This document shows positions 1 through 8,998 of a stretch of DNA of 64,000 nucleotides, piece after piece (position 1 is the first letter of the stretch; each line of letters starts with the position of its first letter). The stretch comes from Croceivirga radicis. GTDB lineage: Bacteria; Bacteroidota; Bacteroidia; Flavobacteriales; Flavobacteriaceae. The position numbers and the translations under genes were made by a program. Under the pieces are notes generated by a model. It saw nothing but the letters and a program-made list of their open reading frames with translations, did no database searches and was not told the origin of the DNA. The DNA is taken from assembly GCF_002072105.2 (NCBI RefSeq), contig NZ_MTBC01000005.1, forward strand, positions 62,001-126,000. The letters run 5' to 3'.

Positions 1-782
1 GAAAAGAAAAGCAGCTATCTTGGTTGCGGCAACAAATCAATAGTATTCTTAGCGCAAAATCGAAACAAAAACTATATATAACTTATAGTTTATGCGCCAA
101 TCATTTTAATGCGGATGTTACCTTTGATTTAGTACATGAGCAACAAAGTTTTACAGTTAATACCACTTTGTTAGAAGCTGCTCGGTTGTATTTATTGCAA
201 ACGGTTCTAATTCAAGAGCCAAATTTTGTTAAAGCGGTACAACAGCTTATACAGGTAGCCGACAAAACAGAGTTGGAAGCTTTTTTAAAACACCTCTACT
301 TATTGCCAAATGCCATAGATTATAAGTTTGCGGGCGTGGAAGCCTTAAGAACCAACATTGCGACTGTTTTTAATGCAATATCTCAACAGAATCCTTACCC
401 TGGCGCCTATTTTAACGATGCGGAATGGAACCAAATGTATCTAAAAGCAGCTTTTATGCAACAAGATTTGACTAAAATTCTTGACGTGGATAAAAGAGCA
501 AATAAGGATTTAACCCGTATAATTTTAGATTATGCACATGAAAGATGGGCAGCTGGCCGTACTATTGACCCGCTGTTTTGGAGACCTGTTTCTAAATTTA
601 TAGATGGTGATGTTTTACATGATTTGGCAAGACTTTTTTCTAGTGCCAATATAAAAGAAAGAAAGGCGGCTACCTTGGTTTGCCAAAGCGCAACAAATGA
701 AAGTGCCAAAAAGCTGTTAAAAGAAAATAATGAATTTCAGGAAGACGCCATAAGCGGTAAATTAACCTGGCAAAATATTTAA
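1..782 (+). CDS. eboA: EboA domain protein (5' end cut by window edge)
   Basis: The reading frame is open to the first base of the window (codons start at base 3), and the first internal start-like codon is a TTG at 24, so the gene almost certainly begins outside. About 260 residues are visible. The protein is alpha-helical in appearance, with no signal peptide or membrane segment. No catalytic motif is visible. I call it EboA from its place as the first gene directly ahead of a TatD hydrolase, a UbiA prenyltransferase, a sugar phosphate cyclase, a TIM-barrel protein and a phosphodiesterase, which is the known ebo order. The biochemical role of EboA is unknown; ebo operons have been linked to metabolite export in cyanobacteria. 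The next gene starts two bases after its stop. Confidence 0.8.
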   Translation, partial: KEKQLSWLRQQINSILSAKSKQKLYITYSLCANHFNADVTFDLVHEQQSFTVNTTLLEAARLYLLQTVLIQEPNFVKAVQQLIQVADKTELEAFLKHLYLLPNAIDYKFAGVEALRTNIATVFNAISQQNPYPGAYFNDAEWNQMYLKAAFMQQDLTKILDVDKRANKDLTRIILDYAHERWAAGRTIDPLFWRPVSKFIDGDVLHDLARLFSSANIKERKAATLVCQSATNESAKKLLKENNEFQEDAISGKLTWQNI

Positions 783-783
783 G

Positions 784-1695
784 ATGGAAGAAGAAAAATT
801 GATGATTATTGATCCCCATGTACACATGACATCTAGAACTACGGATGATTATGAAGCTATGGCTGCAGCAGGTGTAGTTGCGGTTATAGAACCTTCTTTC
901 TGGTTGGGGCAGCCTAGAACCCAAGTTGGGTCTTTTCAAGATTATTTTAGTAGTCTAGTGGGGTGGGAGCCTTTTAGGGCATCTCAATTTGGAATTAAGC
1001 ACTACTGTACAATTGGCTTAAATTCTAAAGAGGCAAATAACATTCCTTTGGCAGAAGAAGTAATGGATTTATTGCCATTATATCTACACAAAGATAATGT
1101 TGTGGGTATAGGAGAAATTGGATACGATGACCAAACACCAGCAGAAGACCGTTTTTTTAGAGAGCAGTTAGAACTTGCCAAGACGTTCAATATGATGGTT
1201 CAAGTACATACACCACATAGAGACAAGAAAGCGGGCACCTTAAAAAGTATGGAGGTTTGTTTGGAACATGGTCTAGATCCTGGTATGGTGGTGATTGATC
1301 ATAACAACGAAGAAACCGTTAAATCGGTTTTAGATAAAGGTTTTATAGCAGCTTTTACTATTTATCCTAAAACCAAAATGGGTAATCAACGTATGGTAGA
1401 AGTAGTGCGGAAATTTGGAAGCACCAATATTATTGTTGATAGTTCTGCAGATTGGGGTGTAAGTGATCCTTTGGCCGTACCTAAAACAGCGAACCTAATG
1501 TTGCAAAATGGTATTCCAAGAGAAGATGTGGTTAAAACTTGTTACCAAAATGCACTTGACTTTTTTGGTCGTTCAGGGAAAATGAAGCCAGAACATTGGT
1601 TAACTCCAGAGGCTATTGATCAACGAAAATTGTTTAATAACAATAGTGTATTAAGGGGCCAAGAGCCAAAAGTAGAAAACAATAAAATACTCTAA
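784..1695 (+). CDS. eboB: TatD-family metal-dependent hydrolase EboB
   Basis: This 303-residue TIM-barrel hydrolase carries the amidohydrolase-type metal motif DPHVHM near residue 10, GIGEIGYD near residue 110, QVHTPHRD near 140 and VIDHNN near 168, which together supply the usual TatD metal ligands. It is longer than a standard TatD nuclease (about 260 residues), mainly through a C-terminal tail. A second possible start, ATG at 802 (MIIDPHVHM), would remove six residues; I kept the upstream ATG because it follows eboA by two bases. Its stop overlaps the ATG of eboC. The substrate is unknown; the ebo context suggests a small-molecule step rather than DNA repair. Confidence 0.85.
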   Translation: MEEEKLMIIDPHVHMTSRTTDDYEAMAAAGVVAVIEPSFWLGQPRTQVGSFQDYFSSLVGWEPFRASQFGIKHYCTIGLNSKEANNIPLAEEVMDLLPLYLHKDNVVGIGEIGYDDQTPAEDRFFREQLELAKTFNMMVQVHTPHRDKKAGTLKSMEVCLEHGLDPGMVVIDHNNEETVKSVLDKGFIAAFTIYPKTKMGNQRMVEVVRKFGSTNIIVDSSADWGVSDPLAVPKTANLMLQNGIPREDVVKTCYQNALDFFGRSGKMKPEHWLTPEAIDQRKLFNNNSVLRGQEPKVENNKIL

Positions 1696-2597
1696 TGGGT
1701 ACTGTTTTTAAGGCCTATTTACAATTGTGTAGGCCAGCAAATTTACCTACTGCTGCAGCAGACGTGTTGGCGGGTTTAGCCATTTCTGGATTGTTTGGAA
1801 GTTTAGCGTATTTTGAATTTCCAAACTTTTTAAATAGTAACCTTATTTTGTTGGTTTTTGCATCGGTATTCTTATATGCTGGAGGTGTAGTACTAAACGA
1901 TGTTTATGATTTTGAATTGGACAAAAAAGAAAGACCTGAAAGGCCAATACCTAGTGGAAGAGTAGCATACAAGAATGCCATGGTTTTTGGGTACACTTTG
2001 CTATTAATAGGTATAATTTGTGCTTTTTTGGTGAAATTAGAATGCGGTGTAGTAGCCATGGCATTGGCAACGGCTATCTTATCTTACGATAAGGTGGCAA
2101 AACACCATTCGTTTTTGGGCCCTTTGAATATGGGGATTTGCAGGGGGCTTAATTTATTTATGGGTATACTGTACGTGAATCAACTTGATAATTGGTTGTA
2201 TGCCTTAATCCCTGTTGTTTTTATCTTTGCGGTTACATTGATTAGCAGGGAAGAGGTGCATGGCAAGAACAAGCTTAACATTGTTTTTGCAGGCTTATTA
2301 TATACTTTGGTAATAGGGGCTGTAATCGTTTTAAATTACTTTTACGGTCTAAACGAGGGTGTTTCTTATTTGTTCTTTATTGTTCTTTTCGCATTTATGG
2401 TGTTTTTGCCTTTAATAAGGGCATACGTCAAGAATACGCCCCAGAATATCAAAAAGTCAGTTAAAGCAGGTGTATTATCAATTGTGCTACTAGATGCAGC
2501 TATGGCTGTAGGGTTTACCAGTATAGCGTACGGCATTGCTATACTTCTGCTTTTACCGTTATCTATCCTTTTGGCTAAAAAATTTGCTGTTACTTAA
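1695..2597 (+). CDS. eboC: UbiA-like prenyltransferase EboC
   Basis: This 300-residue integral membrane protein has seven to nine hydrophobic segments and the two aspartate-rich motifs of the UbiA superfamily: NDVYDFELDKKERPERP near residue 70 and a shorter YDKVAKHHS near residue 131. UbiA enzymes attach prenyl chains to aromatic or other acceptors at the membrane. The start codon overlaps the end of eboB and the stop lies two bases before eboD, so the genes are translationally coupled. In ebo clusters the acceptor and donor are not known. The second aspartate motif is weaker than in UbiA itself, having only one aspartate. Confidence 0.88.
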   Translation: MGTVFKAYLQLCRPANLPTAAADVLAGLAISGLFGSLAYFEFPNFLNSNLILLVFASVFLYAGGVVLNDVYDFELDKKERPERPIPSGRVAYKNAMVFGYTLLLIGIICAFLVKLECGVVAMALATAILSYDKVAKHHSFLGPLNMGICRGLNLFMGILYVNQLDNWLYALIPVVFIFAVTLISREEVHGKNKLNIVFAGLLYTLVIGAVIVLNYFYGLNEGVSYLFFIVLFAFMVFLPLIRAYVKNTPQNIKKSVKAGVLSIVLLDAAMAVGFTSIAYGIAILLLLPLSILLAKKFAVT

Positions 2598-2599
2598 CT

Positions 2600-3751
2600 A
2601 TGGATTTTAATAAACTCACTACCATTAAACAAGCTTTTCAGGTAAATTACCAGTATGAGTTGCATTTTACGTCTTCGGTATTTCAAGCCGAAAATTCTTT
2701 GTTTCGAAGAATTATTGAAAATTATGCTCCAACTCGTCCTGTTAAGTGCTTGTTTATTATTGATGATAAGGTAAGCCAATTGCACCCAGAGTTAGTAAGT
2801 CAGATAAAAGCCTATTGTAAAGAAAATGAAAATCAGTTACAGTTTACAACCGCCTTGGTGGTTCCCGGTGGCGAGATAGCCAAAAAAGAACCCAATCATA
2901 CCCAAACTATTTTAGCGGCAATCAATGATTTTGCAATCTGTAGACACTCTTTTGTGGTTGCGATTGGTGGTGGTGCACTAATAGATATGGTAGGTTACGC
3001 TGCTACAATAGCACATAGAGGTGTTAAATTAATACGTATACCTACTACTGTATTGGCACAGAACGATGCCGCTGTAGGTGTAAAAAATAGTATTAACGCC
3101 TTTGGGAAAAAGAATTTTTTGGGAACCTTTTCTTTGCCCTATGCCATTATTAACGATTTGGATTTTCTAGAAACATTAGAACAGCGAGATTGGATAAGCG
3201 GGGTGGCAGAGGCTATTAAGGTCGCATTAATAAAAGACAAGACCTTTTTTGAATCCATAGCAAATTCTGCAACGCAATTAGCGGCTAGAAAATTAGAACC
3301 AATGGCAAGGTTGATACATAGGTGTGCGGCATTGCATATGGAGCATATATCTAAAGGAGGTGACCCATTTGAAAGTGGATCTTCCCGTCCGTTGGATTTT
3401 GGGCATTGGGCGGCACATAAACTTGAGTACATGACCAATTACCGTCTGCGGCATGGTGAAGCCGTAGCTATTGGTATGGCTATAGACATAACTTATGCCT
3501 GTTTTATAAATCTACTATCTAAAGAAGAAAAAGACCAGATTATTCAAGTTTTGGAAACTATTGGTTTCGACTTGAGAATACCTATTGAGCAGTTTCAAAT
3601 TAAAGAGTTGTTAGAAGGGATTGAAGAGTTTAGAGAGCATCTAGGTGGCGAATTGACCATTACTTTAATCAATGCTATTGGAACCAAAGTAGATGTGCAT
3701 CAAATAGATTATCCGGTAATGGAGAAAGCAATTGCAGCTTTTATTAATTAA
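2600..3751 (+). CDS. eboD: Sugar phosphate cyclase EboD (3-dehydroquinate synthase-like)
   Basis: This 383-residue protein belongs to the 3-dehydroquinate synthase superfamily. It shows the NAD-binding segment AIGGGALIDMVGYAA near residue 120, the zinc-ligand region VAEAIKVALI near residue 202, and the histidine motifs PLDFGHWAAHKLE and HGEAVAIGM near residues 265-290. Sugar phosphate cyclases turn a phosphorylated keto-sugar into a cyclic product. The ebo member is usually grouped closer to 2-epi-5-epi-valiolone synthases than to AroB, so it is unlikely to be the shikimate-pathway enzyme, but sequence reading alone cannot fix the substrate. It starts two bases after eboC and is followed by eboE after 15 bases. 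Confidence 0.85.
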   Translation: MDFNKLTTIKQAFQVNYQYELHFTSSVFQAENSLFRRIIENYAPTRPVKCLFIIDDKVSQLHPELVSQIKAYCKENENQLQFTTALVVPGGEIAKKEPNHTQTILAAINDFAICRHSFVVAIGGGALIDMVGYAATIAHRGVKLIRIPTTVLAQNDAAVGVKNSINAFGKKNFLGTFSLPYAIINDLDFLETLEQRDWISGVAEAIKVALIKDKTFFESIANSATQLAARKLEPMARLIHRCAALHMEHISKGGDPFESGSSRPLDFGHWAAHKLEYMTNYRLRHGEAVAIGMAIDITYACFINLLSKEEKDQIIQVLETIGFDLRIPIEQFQIKELLEGIEEFREHLGGELTITLINAIGTKVDVHQIDYPVMEKAIAAFIN

Positions 3752-3766
3752 GAACTAAATACTAGT

Positions 3767-4954
3767 ATGGAAATAAATAATAGACATTTAACCTATTGTA
3801 CCAACATTCATGCTGGGGGTGATTGGGCTGAAACATTTGATTCCATACAAGAAAATTTACCCGCATTAAAACAAAGCGTTTCACCTAACAAAATAATGGG
3901 GTTAGGTTTAAGATTGAGTAACAAAGCAAGCTTAGAACTAGGTGAAAAAGATAACCTAGTTCAATTTAAAAAGTGGCTTGATCAAGAAGAATGCTATGTT
4001 TTTACTATGAATGGTTTCCCGTACGGAAATTTTCATGGTGAACCAGTAAAGGATAAGGTACATGCACCGGATTGGACTACGGAAGACAGGGTAAAATACA
4101 CGCAACGTTTGTTTGGTCAACTGGCATTTTTGGCTCCTGCTAACATGGAGGCAGGTATTTCTACGTCTCCAATTTCTTATAAACACTGGTATAGTACTGA
4201 AGCTTCTAAAACTATAGCTTTTAGAACGGGAGCTAGAAATATGGTTCGTATAGCAGACTATTTAAATCGTCTAGAGAAAGAAACCGGGCGCTATATGCAT
4301 TTAGATGTAGAACCTGAACCTGACGGATTTTTAGAGAATACCACTGAGGTACTCACTTTTTATAAAGATTACTTAATTCCTGAGGCACTAGTATTTTTTA
4401 ATAATTCAGGTAAAACAGAAATCGAAATTACCGCTTTGGTAAAAAGGTATATAACACTATGCTACGATGTTTGCCATTATGCTTTAGCTTTTGAAGAGCC
4501 TGAATTTACTTTTGAGCAAATGCAAAAAGCGGGTATATCCATAGGAAAAATACAGGTTAGTGCGGCCTTGAAAATAGTATACGATGACAACCATATAGAC
4601 ATTATTTGGAAAACGTTAGAGGAGTTTAACGAGCCGGTTTACTTGCACCAAGTAACAGAAGAGAAAGCAGGGAAAATAGTAACGTATAACGATTTGCCGT
4701 TGGTCTTGGATAAGAAATCACCGTTTACAGAATTACGCTCGCACTTTCATGTTCCCATTTTTTTAGAAGATTATGGGGTATTAAAATCTACCCAAGACCA
4801 AATTTTAAAAGTATTGGCCTTGTTACAAACAAACCATGTAAGTAATCATTTAGAAGTTGAAACCTATACATGGGATGTTTTACCACAGGCCTTAAAATTA
4901 CCTTTGGTAGATTCAATTGCAAGGGAATTAAATTGGATGAAAAGTAGGCTATAA
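3767..4954 (+). CDS. eboE: Metabolite traffic protein EboE, TIM-barrel sugar isomerase-like
   Basis: This 395-residue soluble protein resembles the xylose isomerase/AP endonuclease type TIM barrel. Putative ligand-bearing strands are seen in HLTYCTNIHAGGDW near the N-terminus, YMHLDVEPEPDGFLE near residue 180 and LCYDVCHYALAFEEPE near residue 233. It sits between eboD and eboF, overlapping the start of eboF by one base, and this position identifies it as EboE. The family is thought to take part in processing or moving a small metabolite; its reaction has not been established. Confidence 0.82.
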   Translation: MEINNRHLTYCTNIHAGGDWAETFDSIQENLPALKQSVSPNKIMGLGLRLSNKASLELGEKDNLVQFKKWLDQEECYVFTMNGFPYGNFHGEPVKDKVHAPDWTTEDRVKYTQRLFGQLAFLAPANMEAGISTSPISYKHWYSTEASKTIAFRTGARNMVRIADYLNRLEKETGRYMHLDVEPEPDGFLENTTEVLTFYKDYLIPEALVFFNNSGKTEIEITALVKRYITLCYDVCHYALAFEEPEFTFEQMQKAGISIGKIQVSAALKIVYDDNHIDIIWKTLEEFNEPVYLHQVTEEKAGKIVTYNDLPLVLDKKSPFTELRSHFHVPIFLEDYGVLKSTQDQILKVLALLQTNHVSNHLEVETYTWDVLPQALKLPLVDSIARELNWMKSRL

Positions 4955-6327
4955 TGAAAAAGACCGTGGTAATTAATGTAGTAGGGTTAAGCCAACGCTT
5001 AATTGGGGAGTACACTCCGTTTATTAGTCAATTTTTGGCTAACGGTAAAGCAGCAGTTATAGAACCAGTGTTACCTGCGGTAACGTGTAGTGCACAAAGC
5101 ACGTATCTAACAGGTAAATTACCTACGGAACACGGTATAGTAGGCAATGGTTGGTATTTTAAAGATGAATACGAGGTTAAATTTTGGCGTCAATCCAACG
5201 CTTTGGTACAGGCCCCAAAAATATGGGACGACTTAAAAGGCATAGACCCTAAATTTACTTGTGCCAATATGTTTTGGTGGTACAATATGTATTCTAATGC
5301 AGATTATAGTGTAACTCCTAGACCAAATTATTTAGCAGATGGCCGCAAGATTCCAGATATATATAGTAATCCAGCGTCGTTACGAGATGAATTGCAAGGG
5401 CAATTGGGAAGGTTTCCCTTGTTTCACTTTTGGGGGCCAAAAACAAGTATTAAATCTACAAAATGGATTGTAGATGCCACTATAGAGACCGATAAAAAGT
5501 ACAATCCTACGCTTACCTTGGTGTACTTGCCACATTTGGATTATAACATGCAGCGCTACGGTCTCAATTTTGAAATAATTAAAAATGATTTAAAGGAAAT
5601 TGATAGTGAAGTGGCCAAACTTGTTACTTATTATGAAGCACAGCAAGCCAATGTAATTTTGTTATCCGAGTATGGTATAACAGATGTTTCCAATCCCATT
5701 CATCTAAACAGACATTTAAGAAAAGCTAATTTATTGGGTGTCCGTGTTGAGCGAGGTTTAGAATTATTAGATGCGGGAGCAAGTGAAGCGTTTGCGGTAG
5801 CGGACCATCAAATAGCGCATGTATATGTCAAAAACAAAGAAAAGCTACCTTTAGTGGCTTCAATCTTAAAGGAAATTAAAGGTGTAGAACGGGTTATTCC
5901 CAAATCTGAATTGGATAACGTAGGTTTAGCGCACGACCGCGCAGGCGATTTTGTTTTGGTGGCAAATGCAACGAGCTGGTTTACCTATTACTTTTGGGAA
6001 GATGATGAAAAAGCTCCAGATTACGCACGTATGGTAGATATTCATAAAAAACCTGGATATGACCCTGTAGAGATGCTTACCAATCCTAGCGATAAACTAA
6101 TTATGGCCAAAGTAGCTTGGAAGTTGGCCAAAAAGAAACTTGGTTTTAGGAGTGTGTTAGATATTATACCACTAAAGGCAGAATTGATTAAGGGTTCTCA
6201 TGGTAGAAAACCAGAAGATAAGGCAGATTGGCCTATATTTATTAGTAATGCCAATCACTTAAATGTGCAATCCGAGATTTCGGCTACCGCAGTTTATGAT
6301 CAACTTAAAAACCATATTTTATTATAA
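4954..6327 (+). CDS. eboF: Alkaline phosphatase-superfamily phosphodiesterase EboF, atypical metal site
   Basis: This 457-residue protein has the nucleotide pyrophosphatase/phosphodiesterase fold. The nucleophile segment PAVTCSAQSTYLTG (Thr44) and the following GKLPTEHGIVGNGW are clear, as are LPHLDY (Asp196) and a C-terminal KGSHGRKPEDK histidine region. Several metal ligands expected in this superfamily look replaced: the first Asp-Gly is Val10-Gly11, the Asp-x3-His pair is Asp196...Gln200, and the Asp-His pair is Glu239-Tyr240. It has no signal peptide, unlike many relatives, so it should be cytoplasmic. It is the last canonical ebo gene and ends three bases before the TMEM220-like gene. 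Confidence 0.8.
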   Translation: MKKTVVINVVGLSQRLIGEYTPFISQFLANGKAAVIEPVLPAVTCSAQSTYLTGKLPTEHGIVGNGWYFKDEYEVKFWRQSNALVQAPKIWDDLKGIDPKFTCANMFWWYNMYSNADYSVTPRPNYLADGRKIPDIYSNPASLRDELQGQLGRFPLFHFWGPKTSIKSTKWIVDATIETDKKYNPTLTLVYLPHLDYNMQRYGLNFEIIKNDLKEIDSEVAKLVTYYEAQQANVILLSEYGITDVSNPIHLNRHLRKANLLGVRVERGLELLDAGASEAFAVADHQIAHVYVKNKEKLPLVASILKEIKGVERVIPKSELDNVGLAHDRAGDFVLVANATSWFTYYFWEDDEKAPDYARMVDIHKKPGYDPVEMLTNPSDKLIMAKVAWKLAKKKLGFRSVLDIIPLKAELIKGSHGRKPEDKADWPIFISNANHLNVQSEISATAVYDQLKNHILL

Positions 6328-6329
6328 TT

Positions 6330-6683
6330 ATGAACCTATTTTTCAAAGTTTTAGCCGGTTTGTTCGCTATCCTATTTGGTTTTGCTATAGTAGTACAGTT
6401 TAATGATCCAGATGCTTTTAAATGGGTAATTATTTATGCTATGGCATTGTTAGCATCCATTTTGTTTATTTTTAACGCGCTCAAAATATATCAAGCTTTA
6501 TTTTTAATGGCGTTCTATGTTGCATTAACGGTAATCTACTGGCCAAGTGTATTTGAAGGTGTGCAGTTAGATCAAGGTATGAAAACTGAAAATATAGAAT
6601 TGGCTCGTGAATCTTTAGGTTCACTAATTGCAGCGGTTGTAATGCTGGTTTATGCGCTACGTATTAAGTTTGGAAAAACCTAA
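6330..6683 (+). CDS. TMEM220-like small membrane protein
   Basis: This 117-residue protein has about four hydrophobic segments and the short motif VQFNDPDAFKWV near residue 22, typical of the transmembrane 220 family. The family has no known biochemical role. It follows eboF by three bases and is probably cotranscribed with the ebo genes. Its TAA stop overlaps the stop of the convergent dnaX gene by four bases, with no obvious terminator between them. Confidence 0.75.
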   Translation: MNLFFKVLAGLFAILFGFAIVVQFNDPDAFKWVIIYAMALLASILFIFNALKIYQALFLMAFYVALTVIYWPSVFEGVQLDQGMKTENIELARESLGSLIAAVVMLVYALRIKFGKT

Positions 6684-8443
6684 AAGTCTAAATCAAATTC
6701 CCTTCTAAGAATATCAAGTGCAGGGTTTTTCTCTCGTAGCTTTTCAAATTTCTCTTGAGGAGTAAACGCAAATTTTTTGGCCACCTCTTCGTTTACAGAT
6801 ATTTGAAGTTCTATATTATAGTTTTGTAATTTTTCCCTCAAGTATTGAATCAATGGTCCCTGTTCCCGTTCCACCTCTTTTTTCATGGTGCTATTGGGTA
6901 GCTCTATCCATAAGGTGTGTTCTCCTTTTTTTCTAGGTATATCTGCTTGTAGATTAGAAGCTAGTATCTTTTTACCGTTCTTTTCAATTTTATTTACAAA
7001 ATCGTTCCAATGGCGTTGCATGTCCTTTTCCTCAAAAGGTTTTGTAGGTAGATTTTTATGGTCTACTTCATCTACCTTTTGGGACTCGTGTACTTTTTTA
7101 GCCTTTATGCTGGATAACGACAAGCCAGAAACCCGTTTTTTACGTTCAGTTAAAGATATACCAACTTTCTTTGATTCTTCTACGCTTTGGGTATTTGTTG
7201 CTTGTGCTGTTTCGGTTTCTGATTTTACCTTAGGTTGTACCACTTCTTTTTCTTCCGCAACTTGGCTTCTGGTATGGGGTAGGGTAACCTCCTCTGTTAT
7301 ACTATAATTTTTTGAGGGAGCTTTGGTAAACGGTTGTCCTCTAAAATAAGTGGCAGGTATTATAAAATCAGGCTTTTTTTTTTCAGCCTCAAAACTTAAT
7401 GAAGCTAATTTCATTAAGCAAAGTTCTACTAGTAACCTTTGGTTTTTACTAGTTTTATATTGCAAATCGCACGTATTGGCCAGCTCTAAAGCGTTAAGTA
7501 GTAATGGTCTTTTAAATTGTTTGGCTTGTTCTAAGTATTTAGCTTTTGCTCCTTCCCCTACTTCTAATAGAATGTGTGTATCTGGGTGTTGACTTACCAA
7601 TAAATCCCTAAAATGGGAGGCCAAGCCGGTAATAAAATGATGCCCATCAAAACCTAATGCCAAGGTCTCATTAAAATGAATTAGCAGTGAGGGAATATTA
7701 TTTTCCAACATTAAATCCGTTGCCTTAAAAAAGGTATCGTAATCTAAAACATTAAGGTTTTCCGTAACGGCCAAACGGGTTAAATTATTACCAGAAAAGC
7801 TTACTACACGATCAAAAATAGAAAGAGCATCTCGCATGGCGCCATCTGCCTTTTGGGCAATTATATGCAAGGCGTCGTCTTCTGCGGTTATTCCTTGCTC
7901 TTCTGCAATGTATTTTAAATATTCCGCAGCATCTTTAACGGTAATCCGTTTAAAATCAAATATCTGACAGCGTGATAATATGGTGGGAATAATTTTGTGC
8001 TTTTCTGTTGTAGCCAGTATAAAAATGGCATGCTTTGGCGGTTCTTCCAACGTTTTTAAAAATGCGTTGAAAGCCGATTGAGATAGCATATGTACCTCAT
8101 CTATAATATATACCTTGTATTTGCCTGTTTGCGGTGGTATTCTAACTTGGTCAATTAAGTTTCTAATATCGTCCACAGAGTTATTAGATGCCGCATCTAA
8201 TTCAAAAATATTGAAGGCAAAATCTTCCTCCTCACTTTCGGTACCATCTTGGTTTATTTTTTTTGCCAAAATACGGGCACAGGTAGTTTTACCCACTCCT
8301 CTTGGGCCACAAAACAAAAGTGCTTGTGCCAAATGGTTATTGGCAATTGCGTTTTCTAAAGTGTTGGTAATTGCCTGTTGGCCTACCACATCTTTAAAAG
8401 TTTTGGGTCTATATTTTCTGGCAGATACAATAAATGGTTCCAA
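6680..8443 (-). CDS. dnaX: DNA polymerase III subunit gamma/tau, zinc-less type
   Basis: This 587-residue clamp-loader ATPase shows Walker A GPRGVGKTTCARILAKK near residue 46, Walker B IIDEVHML near residue 114, the arginine-finger segment SRC near residue 156, and a long tau-like C-terminal region rich in charged residues. The four-cysteine zinc module that normally follows Walker A is absent: the sequence runs from KKINQDGTESEEED straight into NIFELDAASNNSVDDIR. The start is a TTG, since an in-frame TAG lies two codons upstream. It loads the beta clamp on DNA as part of the replicative polymerase. A TAnnTTTG element lies just upstream. Confidence 0.95.
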   Translation of the reverse strand: MEPFIVSARKYRPKTFKDVVGQQAITNTLENAIANNHLAQALLFCGPRGVGKTTCARILAKKINQDGTESEEEDFAFNIFELDAASNNSVDDIRNLIDQVRIPPQTGKYKVYIIDEVHMLSQSAFNAFLKTLEEPPKHAIFILATTEKHKIIPTILSRCQIFDFKRITVKDAAEYLKYIAEEQGITAEDDALHIIAQKADGAMRDALSIFDRVVSFSGNNLTRLAVTENLNVLDYDTFFKATDLMLENNIPSLLIHFNETLALGFDGHHFITGLASHFRDLLVSQHPDTHILLEVGEGAKAKYLEQAKQFKRPLLLNALELANTCDLQYKTSKNQRLLVELCLMKLASLSFEAEKKKPDFIIPATYFRGQPFTKAPSKNYSITEEVTLPHTRSQVAEEKEVVQPKVKSETETAQATNTQSVEESKKVGISLTERKKRVSGLSLSSIKAKKVHESQKVDEVDHKNLPTKPFEEKDMQRHWNDFVNKIEKNGKKILASNLQADIPRKKGEHTLWIELPNSTMKKEVEREQGPLIQYLREKLQNYNIELQISVNEEVAKKFAFTPQEKFEKLREKNPALDILRREFDLDF

Positions 8444-8465
8444 ACGCTAATCTTAATGTGCATTA

Positions 8466-8473
8466 CAAATATA
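8466..8473 (-). promoter_or_regulatory. Putative -7 promoter element of dnaX
   Basis: On the minus strand the bases read TATATTTG, an exact match to the Bacteroidota -7 consensus TAnnTTTG. It lies 22 bases ahead of the dnaX TTG start. No TTG -33 element is seen at the usual 19-21 base distance, so the call rests on the -7 box alone. Confidence 0.45.
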
Positions 8474-8539
8474 AAAATTGAAGTGCTTTTGTATTGGTAA
8501 CAAATCTAAAGGCATTCATCTTTTTATTAACAATTAAAG

Positions 8540-8547
8540 TATCTTTG
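8540..8547 (+). promoter_or_regulatory. Putative -7 promoter element of rnpB
   Basis: TATCTTTG matches TAnnTTTG exactly and ends about six bases before the first base of the RNase P RNA P1 helix, the spacing expected between the -7 box and the transcription start. The -33 TTG is not obvious. Confidence 0.6.
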
Positions 8548-8552
8548 CCAGC

Positions 8553-8849
8553 TGCAGGCCACCTTATCGCTGCCGTGTTTGGCACGGGAGAGGAAAGTCC
8601 GGACACCGTAGTGCAACATAGCGGGTAACGCCCGTCCGCCGAAAGGCGAGGACCAGTGCAACAGAAAGCAAGTACAGTTAGGCTGTAGTGAAACCAGGTA
8701 AACTCTATGTGGTGCAACGTCATGTATACCAACGCTTGAGGGTTGCACGCCCAAGTTGGAGGGTAGGCGGTTAGACCTTAAAAGTAATTTTAAGGCTAGA
8801 TAAATGATAAGGACCCATTTTGGGAACAGAATCCGGCTTATGGCCTGCT
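8553..8849 (+). ncRNA. rnpB: RNase P RNA, class A
   Basis: The RNA is recognised by its universal P4 strands, GAGGAAAGTCCGGACACC at about 8590 and ACAGAATCCGGCTTAT at about 8827, and by the closing P1 helix formed by GCAGGCC (8554-8560) and GGCCTGC (8842-8848). A T-run follows P1 and probably ends transcription. RNase P RNA is the catalytic part of the enzyme that trims tRNA 5' ends. The length of about 297 bases is on the short side for a type A RNA. The 149 bases between here and rsmD hold nothing I can identify. Confidence 0.93.
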
Positions 8850-8998
8850 TTTTTGTAAACTAGTTATTAATTGTTCAAAAGGATGTGTAGGCTTAACAAG
8901 AAGCTGTTTTTCTTCTTTCTTGTGATTTATCTATTGTTATTTTAAAATGGATAAAAAGGTCTGGAAATTCTTAGGAGTCATTTAGGAATTTGGCTTGC

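Noticed and set aside
8463-8754. Two minus-strand frames of 75-89 codons
   Set aside because: They lie antisense to the RNase P RNA and its promoter and have no family likeness.
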